Below, piece by piece: positions 46,311 to 55,923 of a stretch of DNA of 64,000 bases. Both the position numbers and the translations under genes were made by a program. The stretch covers positions 3,266,001 through 3,330,000 of the forward strand of contig NZ_CP147020.1 of assembly GCF_037126435.1 (NCBI RefSeq), written 5' to 3'. The stretch is from Bernardetia sp. ABR2-2B (GTDB lineage Bacteria; Bacteroidota; Bacteroidia; Cytophagales; Bernardetiaceae). The stretch's first letter is position 1. The number at the start of each line of letters is the position of its first letter. The notes beneath the pieces are model-generated. The model was given only the letters and a program-made list of their open reading frames with translations, was not told where the DNA came from and did no database searches.

Positions 46311-48218
46311 TCAATTAATTTTAGTTGTATAGACTTCTTTATTTCCTGCATTATCAATAACTGTCAAGACAAATTCTCCTTTGAGGTTTTCCATTTTATT
46401 AGACATTTCAGAAGAAAGCATTGCTCTTTTTTTATCATAATTCATCAAAAGCCATTTTCCATCAATAGTAGCACGAAACGAAGCTATACCAGAGCGATTA
46501 TCTGAAATCTTGCAACGAATACTTTTTGAATTTCTACTTATAACTCTAATATTAGGTTTGTCATTGTCTTCTACCAAACGAAAAGTACCCAAATTACGTG
46601 TCTTAAATTCAAAAATATCTCCCTTCCACTTACCACCAGCAAATCCTAAACTTCGTCCATAGACTGCATACGCATTAACTTTCGACTTATTTTTTATAGC
46701 AGAAGGGTTTTTAGGTTTTAGCTTTATGGTAACTGATTTTTGAAGTGCCAAATCTGAATGACCAATAACAAAATCTTCACTTTTGAGTGTATTGTCTTTA
46801 CTCTGAAAAGCTAAATAAGTAGTGTCATATAAAGCTCCGTTGGGAAAATAAATATCAAAATCATCGTGATAAAATGCAAATGAAGTTTTGGAAGGAACTT
46901 GTGCTTTTATATTGGGATAGATAGTTGTTCCATTAGGCAAAATCAAAGAATCGGGTAATCCTGTTCTTAAATCCCAAAAGAATGTACCTATATTTCCTGC
47001 TTCAAATTGAGGTTTTATTTTATAAGCTAGATAATCCACACAGATTTCTGTTTCTTCCTTATCATTAGAAGTAATTGCATTAAAAACCATATAGTTTTTA
47101 TCAATTTTATAGTCATTGAGTTTGACAGGATAGTTTTTTACTATTTTTTGATTTTTATTACCCACAATTTGAAACTCTGTATTAGATTCATTTCCATAGG
47201 CATCTGTCATTCTGATTCTGACTTGATACGTTTTTCCATCTTCTATGAATAATTTGCCTTTGTTTTTATCAGAAGAGGCATAGAAGTGCAATCCATTTCC
47301 ACCATCAGGAACATAACACCTCCTATATCTTTTTCTTGTTTTGATATAATATTCATAATTCATGTAATTATTCATATGCCTTTGATTAGCAAAAGAAATT
47401 TTATCAAAATGCGCTTTAAATGTCTGTTTTTCATTTACAAACACTTCTATTTCATCCATTCCATAACTAAAATAAACATTATCAGCTTTGTCTTTTGCAT
47501 CAATTTCTAATCCTATCAAGCCATAAGCTGTCATTTTTGGGATTCTAAGTCCATATTTATTTTTTCCTTTTGAGTAAGCTCCTACATTTTCTCTGTTATG
47601 TTCTCCTTTTATAAGTGCATTTTTTTCTAATGGAACAAACGCCACTCTATCCATAATAGGTGCAATATGGTCTTTTATTTCATCAAATCCATAATCTAAA
47701 GGATTCAAGGCTCGTTCTGCTTTATCACGAATTTCGAAATGTACATGAGGTCCTCCTGATGAGCCACTATTTCCAGAGAGAGCTACAATTTCTCCTTTTT
47801 TGACAGGAAACTGCGAAGGGGAAAGGTACAAATCAACATGAAAACTTTCTCTCTGATATTGAATTTTTCTGACGTAAGCTGCAATTTTTTCATTAAACTC
47901 ACTCAAATGTCCATATAATGTTGTTGTTCCGTTTTTATGTTTGATATAAATAGCATTTCCATACCCAGTAGCTTTTACTTTGACACGAGCAACATAACCA
48001 TCGGCTGCTGCATGAACTGGCAAACCAATTTGGTTATTAGTACGAACATCAATACCCATATGAAAGTGATTAGAGCGCAATTCTGCCATTCCCCCAGAAA
48101 GTGAATTGGTTTGATTAGGATTTATAGGATACATATACTCTCCTCGTTTTTGGGCAAAACTAAATGGAGAAAGTAAAAAGAAAATAGAAAAAACGAGCAA
48201 AAAATGGATAGCTTTCAA
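46311..48218 (-). CDS. Secreted M23 family metallopeptidase
   Basis: 635 residues. Signal peptide ends near FSFAQK. The LytM domain (~25-180) has GGMAELRSNHFHMGIDVRT with the H...D ligands and GNSGSSGGPHVHFEIRDKAE with the HxH ligand. A long C-terminal part (~190-635) of Ig-like beta domains follows. This long form is common in Bacteroidota and acts on peptidoglycan or on secreted proteins. It probably has no operon partner; the neighbour gene 45585-46229 starts 82 bp downstream. Confidence 0.85.
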   Translation of the reverse strand: MKAIHFLLVFSIFFLLSPFSFAQKRGEYMYPINPNQTNSLSGGMAELRSNHFHMGIDVRTNNQIGLPVHAAADGYVARVKVKATGYGNAIYIKHKNGTTTLYGHLSEFNEKIAAYVRKIQYQRESFHVDLYLSPSQFPVKKGEIVALSGNSGSSGGPHVHFEIRDKAERALNPLDYGFDEIKDHIAPIMDRVAFVPLEKNALIKGEHNRENVGAYSKGKNKYGLRIPKMTAYGLIGLEIDAKDKADNVYFSYGMDEIEVFVNEKQTFKAHFDKISFANQRHMNNYMNYEYYIKTRKRYRRCYVPDGGNGLHFYASSDKNKGKLFIEDGKTYQVRIRMTDAYGNESNTEFQIVGNKNQKIVKNYPVKLNDYKIDKNYMVFNAITSNDKEETEICVDYLAYKIKPQFEAGNIGTFFWDLRTGLPDSLILPNGTTIYPNIKAQVPSKTSFAFYHDDFDIYFPNGALYDTTYLAFQSKDNTLKSEDFVIGHSDLALQKSVTIKLKPKNPSAIKNKSKVNAYAVYGRSLGFAGGKWKGDIFEFKTRNLGTFRLVEDNDKPNIRVISRNSKSIRCKISDNRSGIASFRATIDGKWLLMNYDKKRAMLSSEMSNKMENLKGEFVLTVIDNAGNKEVYTTKIN

Positions 48219-48352
48219 ATTGAAATAAAGAATTTGGAGATGAAAAATTAGAGTAAAATCAGAAATAGTTGTGTTAGGAGAAATATTTCACAAAGTAACT
48301 AACAATAGTATTGTATATCAATAAAAATAACTTTAAATCATTGATTTGTGTT

Positions 48353-48401
48353 CAAAAAAAAACGAACCTCTACACTATTTCTGTAAAGGGTCGTTTTTTT
48401 T
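48353..48401 (-). terminator. Terminator of the 48422-50698 gene
   Basis: AAAAAAACGA/TCGTTTTTTT plus inner CCT/AGG and TACA/TGTA pairings make a long stem with a 7-nt loop, 20 bp after the stop on the minus strand, ended by a T-tract. Confidence 0.8.
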
Positions 48402-48421
48402 GTTTGTTCAAGTTTCTTTTT

Positions 48422-50698
48422 TTAAGAAATACGTACTCCGATTACTGCAATATCATCACGCTGAGCTTCTTCGCCTTTATGCTCATCAAATTTTTGCTTG
48501 ATAATCGTGCCTTGTTCTTTCATTGAGAGGGGTGCAATATCATGTATTAACTTTTTGAGATTATGAGAACCAAATTTCAAATCTTTGTCATTATTTTGGT
48601 CTGCATACCCATCGCTACATAAATAGAAACTATCTCCTTCTTCCAAAATAAGCTCATTTACTTCAAAAGCTTTTCTTTCTTTCTTCGAATATCCTCCTAT
48701 ACTTTGGCGTGTTCCTCTTATTTCTAAAAGTTCTTGTGTAGCTTTTTTGTAATGATACAAAGGGCGTTTTGCTCCAGAGAAAAGAATTTTACATCCTCCA
48801 TTTGGCAGATATTCTAGCACACACAAACCGACATCCATTCCATCATCGTTAGTGCTATTTTCCTGTTTCAAAGCTTTTTGAATAGTAAGATGAAGTTCTT
48901 CTAAAATCTCATCAGGTGCTTCTAGTTCATTTCTATCCACCAAAGCATCAAGAGCAGCAGAACCAATCATCGACATAAATGCCCCTGGTACACCATGTCC
49001 TGTACAGTCGGCTACGGCTAGATAAACTTTTCCCTTTAAATCTGTTAGCCAATAAAAATCTCCACTTACAATATCTTTCGGACGATAAAAAGTAAAGTAT
49101 TCCTTCAAGTGACTATCCATTCTTTCTTCAAAAGGCAGAATGGCATCTTGAATCGTTTGTGCATAACGCAAACTATCTGTAATGCTTCTGTTAGACTCTG
49201 CAATGATTTGATTCTGGGTTTTTACAGTTTCTACGGTAGAATAAAGCTCTTCATTTGTAGAGTTGAGTTCTTCGTTAGTAGCTTTTATTTCCTCATTTAT
49301 GGATTCTATCTCTGCCGAACGTTGCTCAATAGTATTATTTTGCTGCTGCACTGTTTCTAGCATAGCATTGAGTTCTTCATTTGTAGAGTTGAGTTCTTCG
49401 TTTGAAATACTTAGCTCTTCTGTTGCTTCTTTTACTTTTATTTCTAATACTTTATTCTGTTCTGTTACTAGTTTATCATGTGCCTTTGTTTTTTCTAAGG
49501 CTTCTTTTTGTGCTTCTTCTTTTTGTTTTTTATAGACGTTTATTCTATCTGCAAGTGCAAAAGATAATAATACTACTTCTATGGCAGAGCCAATTATAGT
49601 TGCATTTTGTGTAAGAGGAGTAGATGCAATCACTCCCAAGACTTGTAACATAAATATTATAATTCCTATAAGAAATACAAACCAAGCTAAAGCAAAGAAA
49701 CGTGCTATTTTTACACCTTTAAAATAGCTATAAAATGCAACAAACAATATATAGAAAGAAAGTAAAAGAGACAATATTTGAGATAATGGAGCTGCAATTA
49801 CATACAATCCTACAACATTTAAAACAATTGCTATTCCAAATATACCTATTAATACATGAGCTGTAATATGAGTTTTTCTAAAATTTTTCTTTGTGTTAAG
49901 AAAACTTGTAGCAAATAGCAGCATGAATATAGACCCTAGAGAAACCAAAGTAGGAATATAGTAATTGACAATAGGATAGTTTGACCAAATAAATTCAAAT
50001 GAGTAACCCTTAAAATTAGCATAAATAATAAGAGCGAGACTAATGTATAAAATATAATATAAGTATGTCTTGTCTCTTGTAGATAGGAATATAAAAAAGT
50101 TATACAAAATCATTACTATCAAGAAGCCAAAATATATACCATACAATACGTCATATAAATGGTTTGTTTCAGTAATTTTTTGATGAGTTGCTATTTTCAT
50201 AGGTAGCTCAATAGGATATTCACTATTAATCTTGAAATAAAATGTTTTAATTTGATTTTTACTTTCAAAAGAAATAGGAATTACAAAGTTATTGAGTTGT
50301 AAGGGACGAGAAGAAAAAATCTGTTTTGCACCTAATTGTAATTTATCATAATTGGTATCATGAGTAAGATAGAAAAAAGCTAAGCTGTCTAACAAAGGGT
50401 TCGCAATTTCAAATAATAACTCATTATCAGTAGAATTTTTTATAGTAAATCTTCCCCAGATAGTAGAAGTAGTATTTGCAAAGTTGGGAATATCTTGTTC
50501 TACTGCTTTGAACAGCGTATCTGATTGAGCAAGAATTTGCTCTAATGTATAAGATTGTTCTTTATCCTCAAAAAATGTAACTTTCCTTCCATCTAATTCT
50601 ATCACTTCTATCTCATCAGAAAAAGTAACTATATTCTGTGAATAAATAGAATAAGAAATAAAGTAAATTAATGCTGCTATTATGTGTCTTAGTTTCAT
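48422..50698 (-). CDS. 7TMR-DISM receptor with SpoIIE-type phosphatase output
   Basis: 758 residues. Signal peptide, then an extracytoplasmic 7TMR-DISMED2-like sensor (~25-175) ending before seven membrane helices (~180-385, from LYGIYFGFLIVMILYNFFIF). A long coiled coil (~388-505) contains near-repeats of EELNSTNEEL. The SpoIIE phosphatase (~515-758) shows KDIVSGDFYWL, VADCTGHGVPGAFMSMIG, DGMDVGLCVL, CSDGYADQNNDK and DDIAVIGVRI. 7TMR-DISM sensors usually detect small or carbohydrate-like ligands. The gene is 16 bp downstream of the FAD oxidoreductase gene and is probably co-transcribed with it and with the acyltransferase-like gene. Confidence 0.9.
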   Translation of the reverse strand: MKLRHIIAALIYFISYSIYSQNIVTFSDEIEVIELDGRKVTFFEDKEQSYTLEQILAQSDTLFKAVEQDIPNFANTTSTIWGRFTIKNSTDNELLFEIANPLLDSLAFFYLTHDTNYDKLQLGAKQIFSSRPLQLNNFVIPISFESKNQIKTFYFKINSEYPIELPMKIATHQKITETNHLYDVLYGIYFGFLIVMILYNFFIFLSTRDKTYLYYILYISLALIIYANFKGYSFEFIWSNYPIVNYYIPTLVSLGSIFMLLFATSFLNTKKNFRKTHITAHVLIGIFGIAIVLNVVGLYVIAAPLSQILSLLLSFYILFVAFYSYFKGVKIARFFALAWFVFLIGIIIFMLQVLGVIASTPLTQNATIIGSAIEVVLLSFALADRINVYKKQKEEAQKEALEKTKAHDKLVTEQNKVLEIKVKEATEELSISNEELNSTNEELNAMLETVQQQNNTIEQRSAEIESINEEIKATNEELNSTNEELYSTVETVKTQNQIIAESNRSITDSLRYAQTIQDAILPFEERMDSHLKEYFTFYRPKDIVSGDFYWLTDLKGKVYLAVADCTGHGVPGAFMSMIGSAALDALVDRNELEAPDEILEELHLTIQKALKQENSTNDDGMDVGLCVLEYLPNGGCKILFSGAKRPLYHYKKATQELLEIRGTRQSIGGYSKKERKAFEVNELILEEGDSFYLCSDGYADQNNDKDLKFGSHNLKKLIHDIAPLSMKEQGTIIKQKFDEHKGEEAQRDDIAVIGVRIS

Positions 50699-50714
50699 AT
50701 AAAAAAAACTGAAA

Positions 50715-52304
50715 TTATATAATATATCTTTTTTTGGATAAAATATTATTTGGGTCTATGCTGTTTTTTAGTTGTCGAAGAAAAGTAAGATTCTCTGAGT
50801 TCAACTTACTCATTAAATCCATAGATTGTATTCCTAATCTATAGGGAGCATAGCCCTGTGAAATAAATGCTTCCATAATTTCATCATGGCATTGCATGGC
50901 TCTTTCTTCTTCTTTTTCTTTTCCTTCTCTGTCATAACAGATTGCACCTGTTATGTCTATTGCTCTTTCTGAAACAAACAAAAATCCAATATTTGGTTCT
51001 AAATTGTATTTTTTGCTAATTTTTTCTACAATATTTATAGCTTTCTGGACATCTTGTTTTGTCTGAGGGATAATAGGACAGTACCATAACACACCACACA
51101 AATCTTTATGAACATTTGTTTTTTGTAAAGCCTCTTGAGGTTTCCTCCAATAACACATATTCAATGGTGCATCAGAAACGTATCCTTTAAGTACAGAAGT
51201 AGTATAAAAAAAATTTACTTTTGCTTTTTCTTCTTCTGTTTGAGCTAAACCTAAACTTTTATCATCGTAAAATACTAAATTTTTTGTTAGACTTCCAATA
51301 TATTTTTTAATTATTTCTCTATCAGCTTCAGCATGTTCCTTACTTATTGAATAAACCCCTCCAAAACCTATCCATTTATTTTCAACACCAAAGGATTCTC
51401 TAAACTCTTTTCTTTTATGTTCTGACCATTCTAAATCAGTTGGCTTTTGCTTATTAAAGGCTATTAATCTTGTATCATTAAATATTCTTAAAGAAGCTTG
51501 TAATCCTTTTAAGCGTAAATCTCTCCAAAGCTCTGATACAATTCCACAAACGTCATCAGAATCTATTTCAAAATAAAAAGTTTGAAAAAAATCAAGTTTA
51601 GGCTTGAGCCAAAAAGTAAGTTTTGTAATGATTCCTAAATTAGACTGAGTAAACAAACCATCAAGACTTGCTCCTATCCCTCCTTTTGCTAAAGGAGCTA
51701 TTTTATTATTCTCTTGGTAAGCATTATATCCTGTCTTGATAATTTTTCCAGTTGGCAACATTACTTCAAAGCCACAAACATGACTAAACCTGTCAGCATA
51801 CATTCCCATACCATGTCCTCTTTCTGCTGCATTTCCGACAACAGTTGCTTGTGGTGATGAACCAATACTATCCATCATAAGGCTACTATAATTTTCTTCC
51901 AAATGATTGAACACTTGTTCGAAAGTAACTCCAGCTTCAATAGTTATATAAGCCATTTTTTCACTAAAATCAACAATTCTATTCATCCTTGATAAATCTA
52001 TCAATGCACTATTTTCTTTTGGAGGTAGTGATGAACCTAGTCCAATATTGTATCCTCCACTTACTACATGAACTGGTATTTTAAATTTGTTCGCATACTT
52101 AAGACATTTTGATAGCTGTGAGATAGAAGTAGGGAATAACATTACCTTTACTTTAGTTTTAAAGTCAAAAGTAGCTGTTCTTAATGGAGTACTAGCACTT
52201 TTTCTTCTGACATTTTTTTTTCCTAATTTTTCTTCACACTTTTTTATAAATTTTAGCATTTTGGATATTTTTTGATTAAAACAAAAACCTTTCACAAAAT
52301 ACAT
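50715..52304 (-). CDS. FAD-binding oxidoreductase of the VAO/PCMH family
   Basis: 529 residues. The N-terminal FAD-binding PCMH domain (~50-230) shows FPTSISQLSKCLKYANKFKI, HVVSGGYNIGLGSSLPP, YITIEAGVTFEQVF and GNAAERGHGMGMYADRFSHV. The C-terminal substrate domain (~260-520) resembles the 4-cresol dehydrogenase/vanillyl-alcohol oxidase type. I see no obvious His or Cys for covalent FAD in my reading. It sits between a GNAT-like acyltransferase gene (38 bp upstream) and a 7TMR-SpoIIE gene (16 bp downstream). The substrate is unknown; an oxidised small molecule, possibly a signal, is inferred only from context. Confidence 0.85.
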   Translation of the reverse strand: MYFVKGFCFNQKISKMLKFIKKCEEKLGKKNVRRKSASTPLRTATFDFKTKVKVMLFPTSISQLSKCLKYANKFKIPVHVVSGGYNIGLGSSLPPKENSALIDLSRMNRIVDFSEKMAYITIEAGVTFEQVFNHLEENYSSLMMDSIGSSPQATVVGNAAERGHGMGMYADRFSHVCGFEVMLPTGKIIKTGYNAYQENNKIAPLAKGGIGASLDGLFTQSNLGIITKLTFWLKPKLDFFQTFYFEIDSDDVCGIVSELWRDLRLKGLQASLRIFNDTRLIAFNKQKPTDLEWSEHKRKEFRESFGVENKWIGFGGVYSISKEHAEADREIIKKYIGSLTKNLVFYDDKSLGLAQTEEEKAKVNFFYTTSVLKGYVSDAPLNMCYWRKPQEALQKTNVHKDLCGVLWYCPIIPQTKQDVQKAINIVEKISKKYNLEPNIGFLFVSERAIDITGAICYDREGKEKEEERAMQCHDEIMEAFISQGYAPYRLGIQSMDLMSKLNSENLTFLRQLKNSIDPNNILSKKRYII

Positions 52305-52342
52305 TATGAAAGGCTAAATTTAAAAGATAAACTATAAAAAAA

Positions 52343-53107
52343 TCACATAATTCTCAAATCATACTCAAAGTTGGTTATTCTTCCTCTAAACTCTTCATTT
52401 TTTATTTTTTCGCAAGGATGAGTACGCAACCAACACATCAATGCTTTTTCTTCTTCTTTAGCACTCATCAAACTATCTACATAAACTTCAATTAAAGTAG
52501 TTTGGTAGCGTTCGTCTGGATACGCAATTTGTCCGTTATTCAAAACATTTGATACAGGTGTAAATCCCATTTCAGTAGCCATCTTCAATGTGTACTGATT
52601 AACGAACCCTAATATAACCTGTATTCTTAACTTTGGAGCTATTGCAATAGCACAACGAGTTAAAATTCTAGCTAGATTTCTTTCACTAAACTTTTTACTT
52701 ACCCACAAACCACAAGATTCAGCTAACATATGATCGTACATGTGAACTCGGGCTATAATACTTTGGTCAGTGTGAGAAAAAGCTCCCTCCAATGGTATAT
52801 GATGTCTGTTATCAACTACATCTAAACGCATTCCTGCGCCTATCTCTCCAGTATCAACATCCTCTATAATTATCATATAAGAATACTGGTTTTTCCACCA
52901 TTCATTCTTTATAGAAGATACACCACCTACTTCAAATTCTTCTAATACTTTTTTCTGTCCTTCATAAAATTTTTGAGCTATCTCTGGATAATCTGCGACA
53001 TGTAACACACGAATACGCAAATTCATCTTTTGAGGAATGATAGAAGTTGGCATTTTAATTTCGTTTTCTGTAATTGTTTTTGGGAAAGCTAGAGTAGCAG
53101 TTGCCAT
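52343..53107 (-). CDS. GNAT-fold protein resembling N-acyl amino acid synthase (FeeM-like)
   Basis: 254 residues. From ~29 on, the chain has the layout of LasI/FeeM-type acyltransferases: LRIRVLHVADYPEIAQKFYE, YMIIIEDVDTGEIGAGMRLD, then ESCGLWVSKKFSERNLARIL and a QYTLKMATEMGFTP element. This group makes N-acyl products or related metabolites. The assignment is by layout, and an ordinary acetyltransferase is possible. It is the first gene of the run 53107 to 48422 and has a candidate promoter 78 bp before its start. Confidence 0.6.
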   Translation of the reverse strand: MATATLAFPKTITENEIKMPTSIIPQKMNLRIRVLHVADYPEIAQKFYEGQKKVLEEFEVGGVSSIKNEWWKNQYSYMIIIEDVDTGEIGAGMRLDVVDNRHHIPLEGAFSHTDQSIIARVHMYDHMLAESCGLWVSKKFSERNLARILTRCAIAIAPKLRIQVILGFVNQYTLKMATEMGFTPVSNVLNNGQIAYPDERYQTTLIEVYVDSLMSAKEEEKALMCWLRTHPCEKIKNEEFRGRITNFEYDLRIM

Positions 53108-53184
53108 AATAATAAAAATTTGAGGGGGAAAAAAATGTAATAGCTTTTGCTTAGGGCTAAAGCCATTATTATCTTATGATGCTA

Positions 53185-53215
53185 CAAAGTTAAGTAATCT
53201 TAAGTCGTTGTAAAA
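53185..53215 (-). promoter_or_regulatory. Candidate promoter of the acyltransferase-oxidoreductase-receptor operon
   Basis: On the minus strand TAACTTTG (53192-53185) fits TAnnTTTG, with TTTT 19 bp upstream in place of TTTG. The gap 53108-53554 otherwise holds only AT-rich DNA. Confidence 0.45.
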
Positions 53216-53510
53216 CAGCTAGTTATGAAAGTAGGCGTTTTCTTAAAAAAATCATATTTTGAGTGTATGACTTTTTAAAGTATTATTGTGCTTTACATTG
53301 TTAAAAGGCATATTTTTTTGCTTAAAAATACAATTCTGATGTTTTTTGTACTCTAAATTAAGGTTTTTTTAAAAGGTTACACTATATTTGGGAAATGTAG
53401 GGAATTACAGAAGGTTATATTTTTTTATAAAAAGCACTAAAATATAGTTCTATTATAACGGCATGGTTAAGACTATTTTGAGGAAGTTGTAAAACTCAAT
53501 ATTTTATACT

Positions 53511-53518
53511 TATTTTTG
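53511..53518 (+). promoter_or_regulatory. Candidate -7 box (TATTTTTG) of the GNAT gene
   Basis: Fits TAnnTTTG, with GTTG 20 bp upstream as a weak -33. Transcription would begin near 53525, which favours the ATG at 53555 over the TTG at 53516 or the ATG at 53525. Confidence 0.45.
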
Positions 53519-53554
53519 CATAAAATGCAGTATGAAGTAGTATTATCTAAAAAC

Positions 53555-54052
53555 ATGAAAATCGTAGAAACAGAAAGGTTAATTATAGAAGAGGCAATTT
53601 TGAGTGATGCTTCTTTTTTCTTTGAGCTACTAAACAGCCCAAATTGGCTAGAATTTATAGGTGATAGAAATATCAACTCATTAGAAGATGCTACAAAGTA
53701 TGTGCAAGAGTCTTTGATAGATAATTATGAAAAAAATAGCTATGGATTTTATAAAATGAGCTTAAGGGAAACTAATCAATCTATTGGAGCAGTTGGTTTT
53801 TTAAAACGTGATTATTTAGACTTTCCAGACATTGGATATGCTATTTTACCAAACTATGAAGGAAAGGGATATGTAAGTGAAGCTACACAGGCTGTTTTTG
53901 AATATGGGAAAAATAATCTAAACCTAAAAAAAATTGTAGCAATAACAACAGAAGAAAATTTGGCATCACAAAGGGTTTTATCAAAAATAGGATTGAAATT
54001 TATAGAAAAAGTAAATGTAGATGGAGAAGAATTACTCTATTTTTCAATATAA
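53555..54052 (+). CDS. GNAT family N-acetyltransferase (RimJ/RimL-like)
   Basis: 165 residues from the ATG at 53555 (MKIVETERLIIEEAILSDAS), where similar proteins start; upstream starts would add 10-13 residues and lie at or before the predicted transcription start. The acetyl-CoA site is GYAILPNYEGKGYVSEATQA, followed by a family-typical IVAITTEENLASQRVLSKIG. It should acetylate an amine on a small molecule, protein or tRNA; the acceptor is unknown. It is a single gene, divergent from the acyltransferase operon. Confidence 0.85.
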   Translation: MKIVETERLIIEEAILSDASFFFELLNSPNWLEFIGDRNINSLEDATKYVQESLIDNYEKNSYGFYKMSLRETNQSIGAVGFLKRDYLDFPDIGYAILPNYEGKGYVSEATQAVFEYGKNNLNLKKIVAITTEENLASQRVLSKIGLKFIEKVNVDGEELLYFSI

Positions 54053-54824
54053 ATTATTAATTTAGTGGTGTCATACAGAGGTGTGATAGAAGGTTATTTG
54101 TATTACTTTGTTAATAATTATAAAGTCTAATTTTATATGAAAGTAATATTTTTTCCAAAATGAAAATAGAACTCTTTCAAAATGGAAATAAATATTTTTT
54201 TTAAGAAAAGAGCTAAAAAATAAAAAGTTGATTTTTAGGCTAAATAAAGAGCTTTTTATTTTTTTTACTAAAAAAACGATACAAATGTTATTTTTGGTAA
54301 ACAGATTGACCCATATTTAGTAACATTCTAATAGAAGATTGGAATAAAAGATTTTAGCTTCATAAAGTTTTTGATTAGTAATTTATTTCAGAATAGATTT
54401 ACTAAAAATTTTAACATCAACTTTACTTTTTAGAAGCATCAGAAAAAGGAAATAGTGGTCTGACAACAGAGTGTTTGCGATAAAGAAATTTATCAACTTT
54501 TAGCAACAGTTTATTTTTTTAGTTGTTCAACTAGGTTTTCTAATAGTTAAGTAGTAAAGTAAGTAAGTGGACAGAAAAAACTCCTTTCAATCGGAAGGAG
54601 TTTTTTTATTTAGTTACATTCACTAGGAAGAATTAAAAATAGCAATTGTTGTATCTTATTGATTTTGTTAAAAGTAAAATGTCTAGTAGTATAACCAACT
54701 TTGCATCATACAAGACAAAACAAAGAAGTAGAGAGCAATCTCAATCTAGCTTTTGAAAACATAGAAAATCCAAAGAAATACCTTGTAGTTGTGAATGGAC
54801 AGGTTTCTAGATTGATATAGAATA
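54053..54824. other. 772 bp region without recognised gene
   Basis: No frame longer than about 40 codons has family features. One short frame just before 54820 ends in NPKKYLVVVNGQVSRLI, which might be the remnant of a gene. A strong terminator at 54575-54607 implies a transcript ending there, so a small RNA is possible. Confidence 0.4.
54575..54607 (+). terminator. Orphan rho-independent terminator
   Basis: AAAAAACTCCTT and AAGGAGTTTTTT form a perfect 12-bp stem with an 8-nt loop and a T-tract. The nearest upstream gene ends over 500 bp before, and no other is visible. Confidence 0.8.
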
Positions 54825-55850
54825 TTATTTTCTAAAAAGGTTTTTGAAGCTATACCATAAGTTTCTTGGAGTGTACCATCTATAGTTGTATGCACATGCA
54901 CCACCAGCAACTACAACTTCACTCAGACTCTCATCTTCTTTTAGCTTTACATCAACATTTTTTTGATTTATTTCTAAAGTTATTTCTTGTGTATCATAGC
55001 CGACAAATCTAAAAACTAATGTTGCTTTTTGTGGAGCTACTAAAGTATAATTTCCGTCAATATCGGTTTGAGTTCCTTGAGTCGTTCCTTTTATCCATAT
55101 AGTTGTACCAGGTAGCGCACCATCTACTGATGAAACATTGCCTGTTACTGTTATTACGTCTTCTACAATTTGTATTCCTCCAGCTTGTCCAGATAGAGCG
55201 TTGATAAGCTCTTCATTGCTAGTTATATGTTTTTCTGAAAAATCTACTTTTAAAAAATGATTGGTAAGAGAAGTTTTGACCTTAATTTCTTTATCTGCCA
55301 AACCTTTATACTTTACTATCAAAATTATATTATCTTTATTTTGAGCAATTTCAGAAGGAATAGTAATTGAAAAGAAGCCATTTTCTAAGGAAACTGTTTT
55401 ATAATCTGTTCCTTTAATAGAAATCGTAGCATTTACTAGATTCTTTTCTCCATTGATTATTTTTCCTTTAATAATATTCTTTCTTATTGTATCCGAATTA
55501 TTTTTACTTTGTTCTATTTCTTCCTCTGAAAAATAAGTTCCTCCTTGCGCTTTTGCCTCATTAGAAGCTACAAAGAAAGTAAAAACAGCTACTGCCAGTT
55601 CTTTCAGAAAGAATTTTCTAATAGGAGTTGGTGCAGCAGGTTGTTTTAACTTTCTATCAACTTGACTCTTTTTGAAATAACCACACGTATTTTTTGATTT
55701 GGACTCTTTAAAATAGCCTACTATTTCTTTATCACTCATTTGTGAAAAATCAATTACCAGCTTTTGGCAAGAGCCACAAAAACGTCCTTGCTCTTGAGGT
55801 TTCATTTTACTCCAATCTTCATGACAAGGCTCTGGTATTTGTACTTTCAT
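54825..55850 (-). CDS. Membrane protein with CxEDWxxM leader and two CarboxypepD_reg domains
   Basis: 341 residues from the ATG at 55850 (MKVQIPEPCHEDWSKMKPQE). The upstream ATG at 55937 would overlap pssA and adds nothing. The leader PCHEDWSKMKPQEQGRFCGSC, a motif of Bacteroidota proteins, has Cys at 9, 28 and 31. After a membrane segment (~84-101, FFLKELAVAVFTFFVASNEA) come two carboxypeptidase-regulatory-like beta domains (~120-200 and ~230-300, the second NVSSVDGALPGTTIWIKGTT) found also in TonB-dependent receptors. The C-terminus has EVVVAGGACAYNYRWYTPRN. Function unknown; signal transfer across the inner membrane is possible. Confidence 0.75.
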   Translation of the reverse strand: MKVQIPEPCHEDWSKMKPQEQGRFCGSCQKLVIDFSQMSDKEIVGYFKESKSKNTCGYFKKSQVDRKLKQPAAPTPIRKFFLKELAVAVFTFFVASNEAKAQGGTYFSEEEIEQSKNNSDTIRKNIIKGKIINGEKNLVNATISIKGTDYKTVSLENGFFSITIPSEIAQNKDNIILIVKYKGLADKEIKVKTSLTNHFLKVDFSEKHITSNEELINALSGQAGGIQIVEDVITVTGNVSSVDGALPGTTIWIKGTTQGTQTDIDGNYTLVAPQKATLVFRFVGYDTQEITLEINQKNVDVKLKEDESLSEVVVAGGACAYNYRWYTPRNLWYSFKNLFRK

Positions 55851-55923
55851 CGTTTTTAATTTAAAATGATTAACATTTTTTATAGAACGAAGAAATAATA
55901 AAAAATGCTGCAATGAAATACAA

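Noticed and set aside
54709-54820. Short frame ending NPKKYLVVVNGQVSRLI considered as a gene
   Set aside because: Only about 40 codons without a good start; at best a remnant, so mentioned under the intergenic region only.
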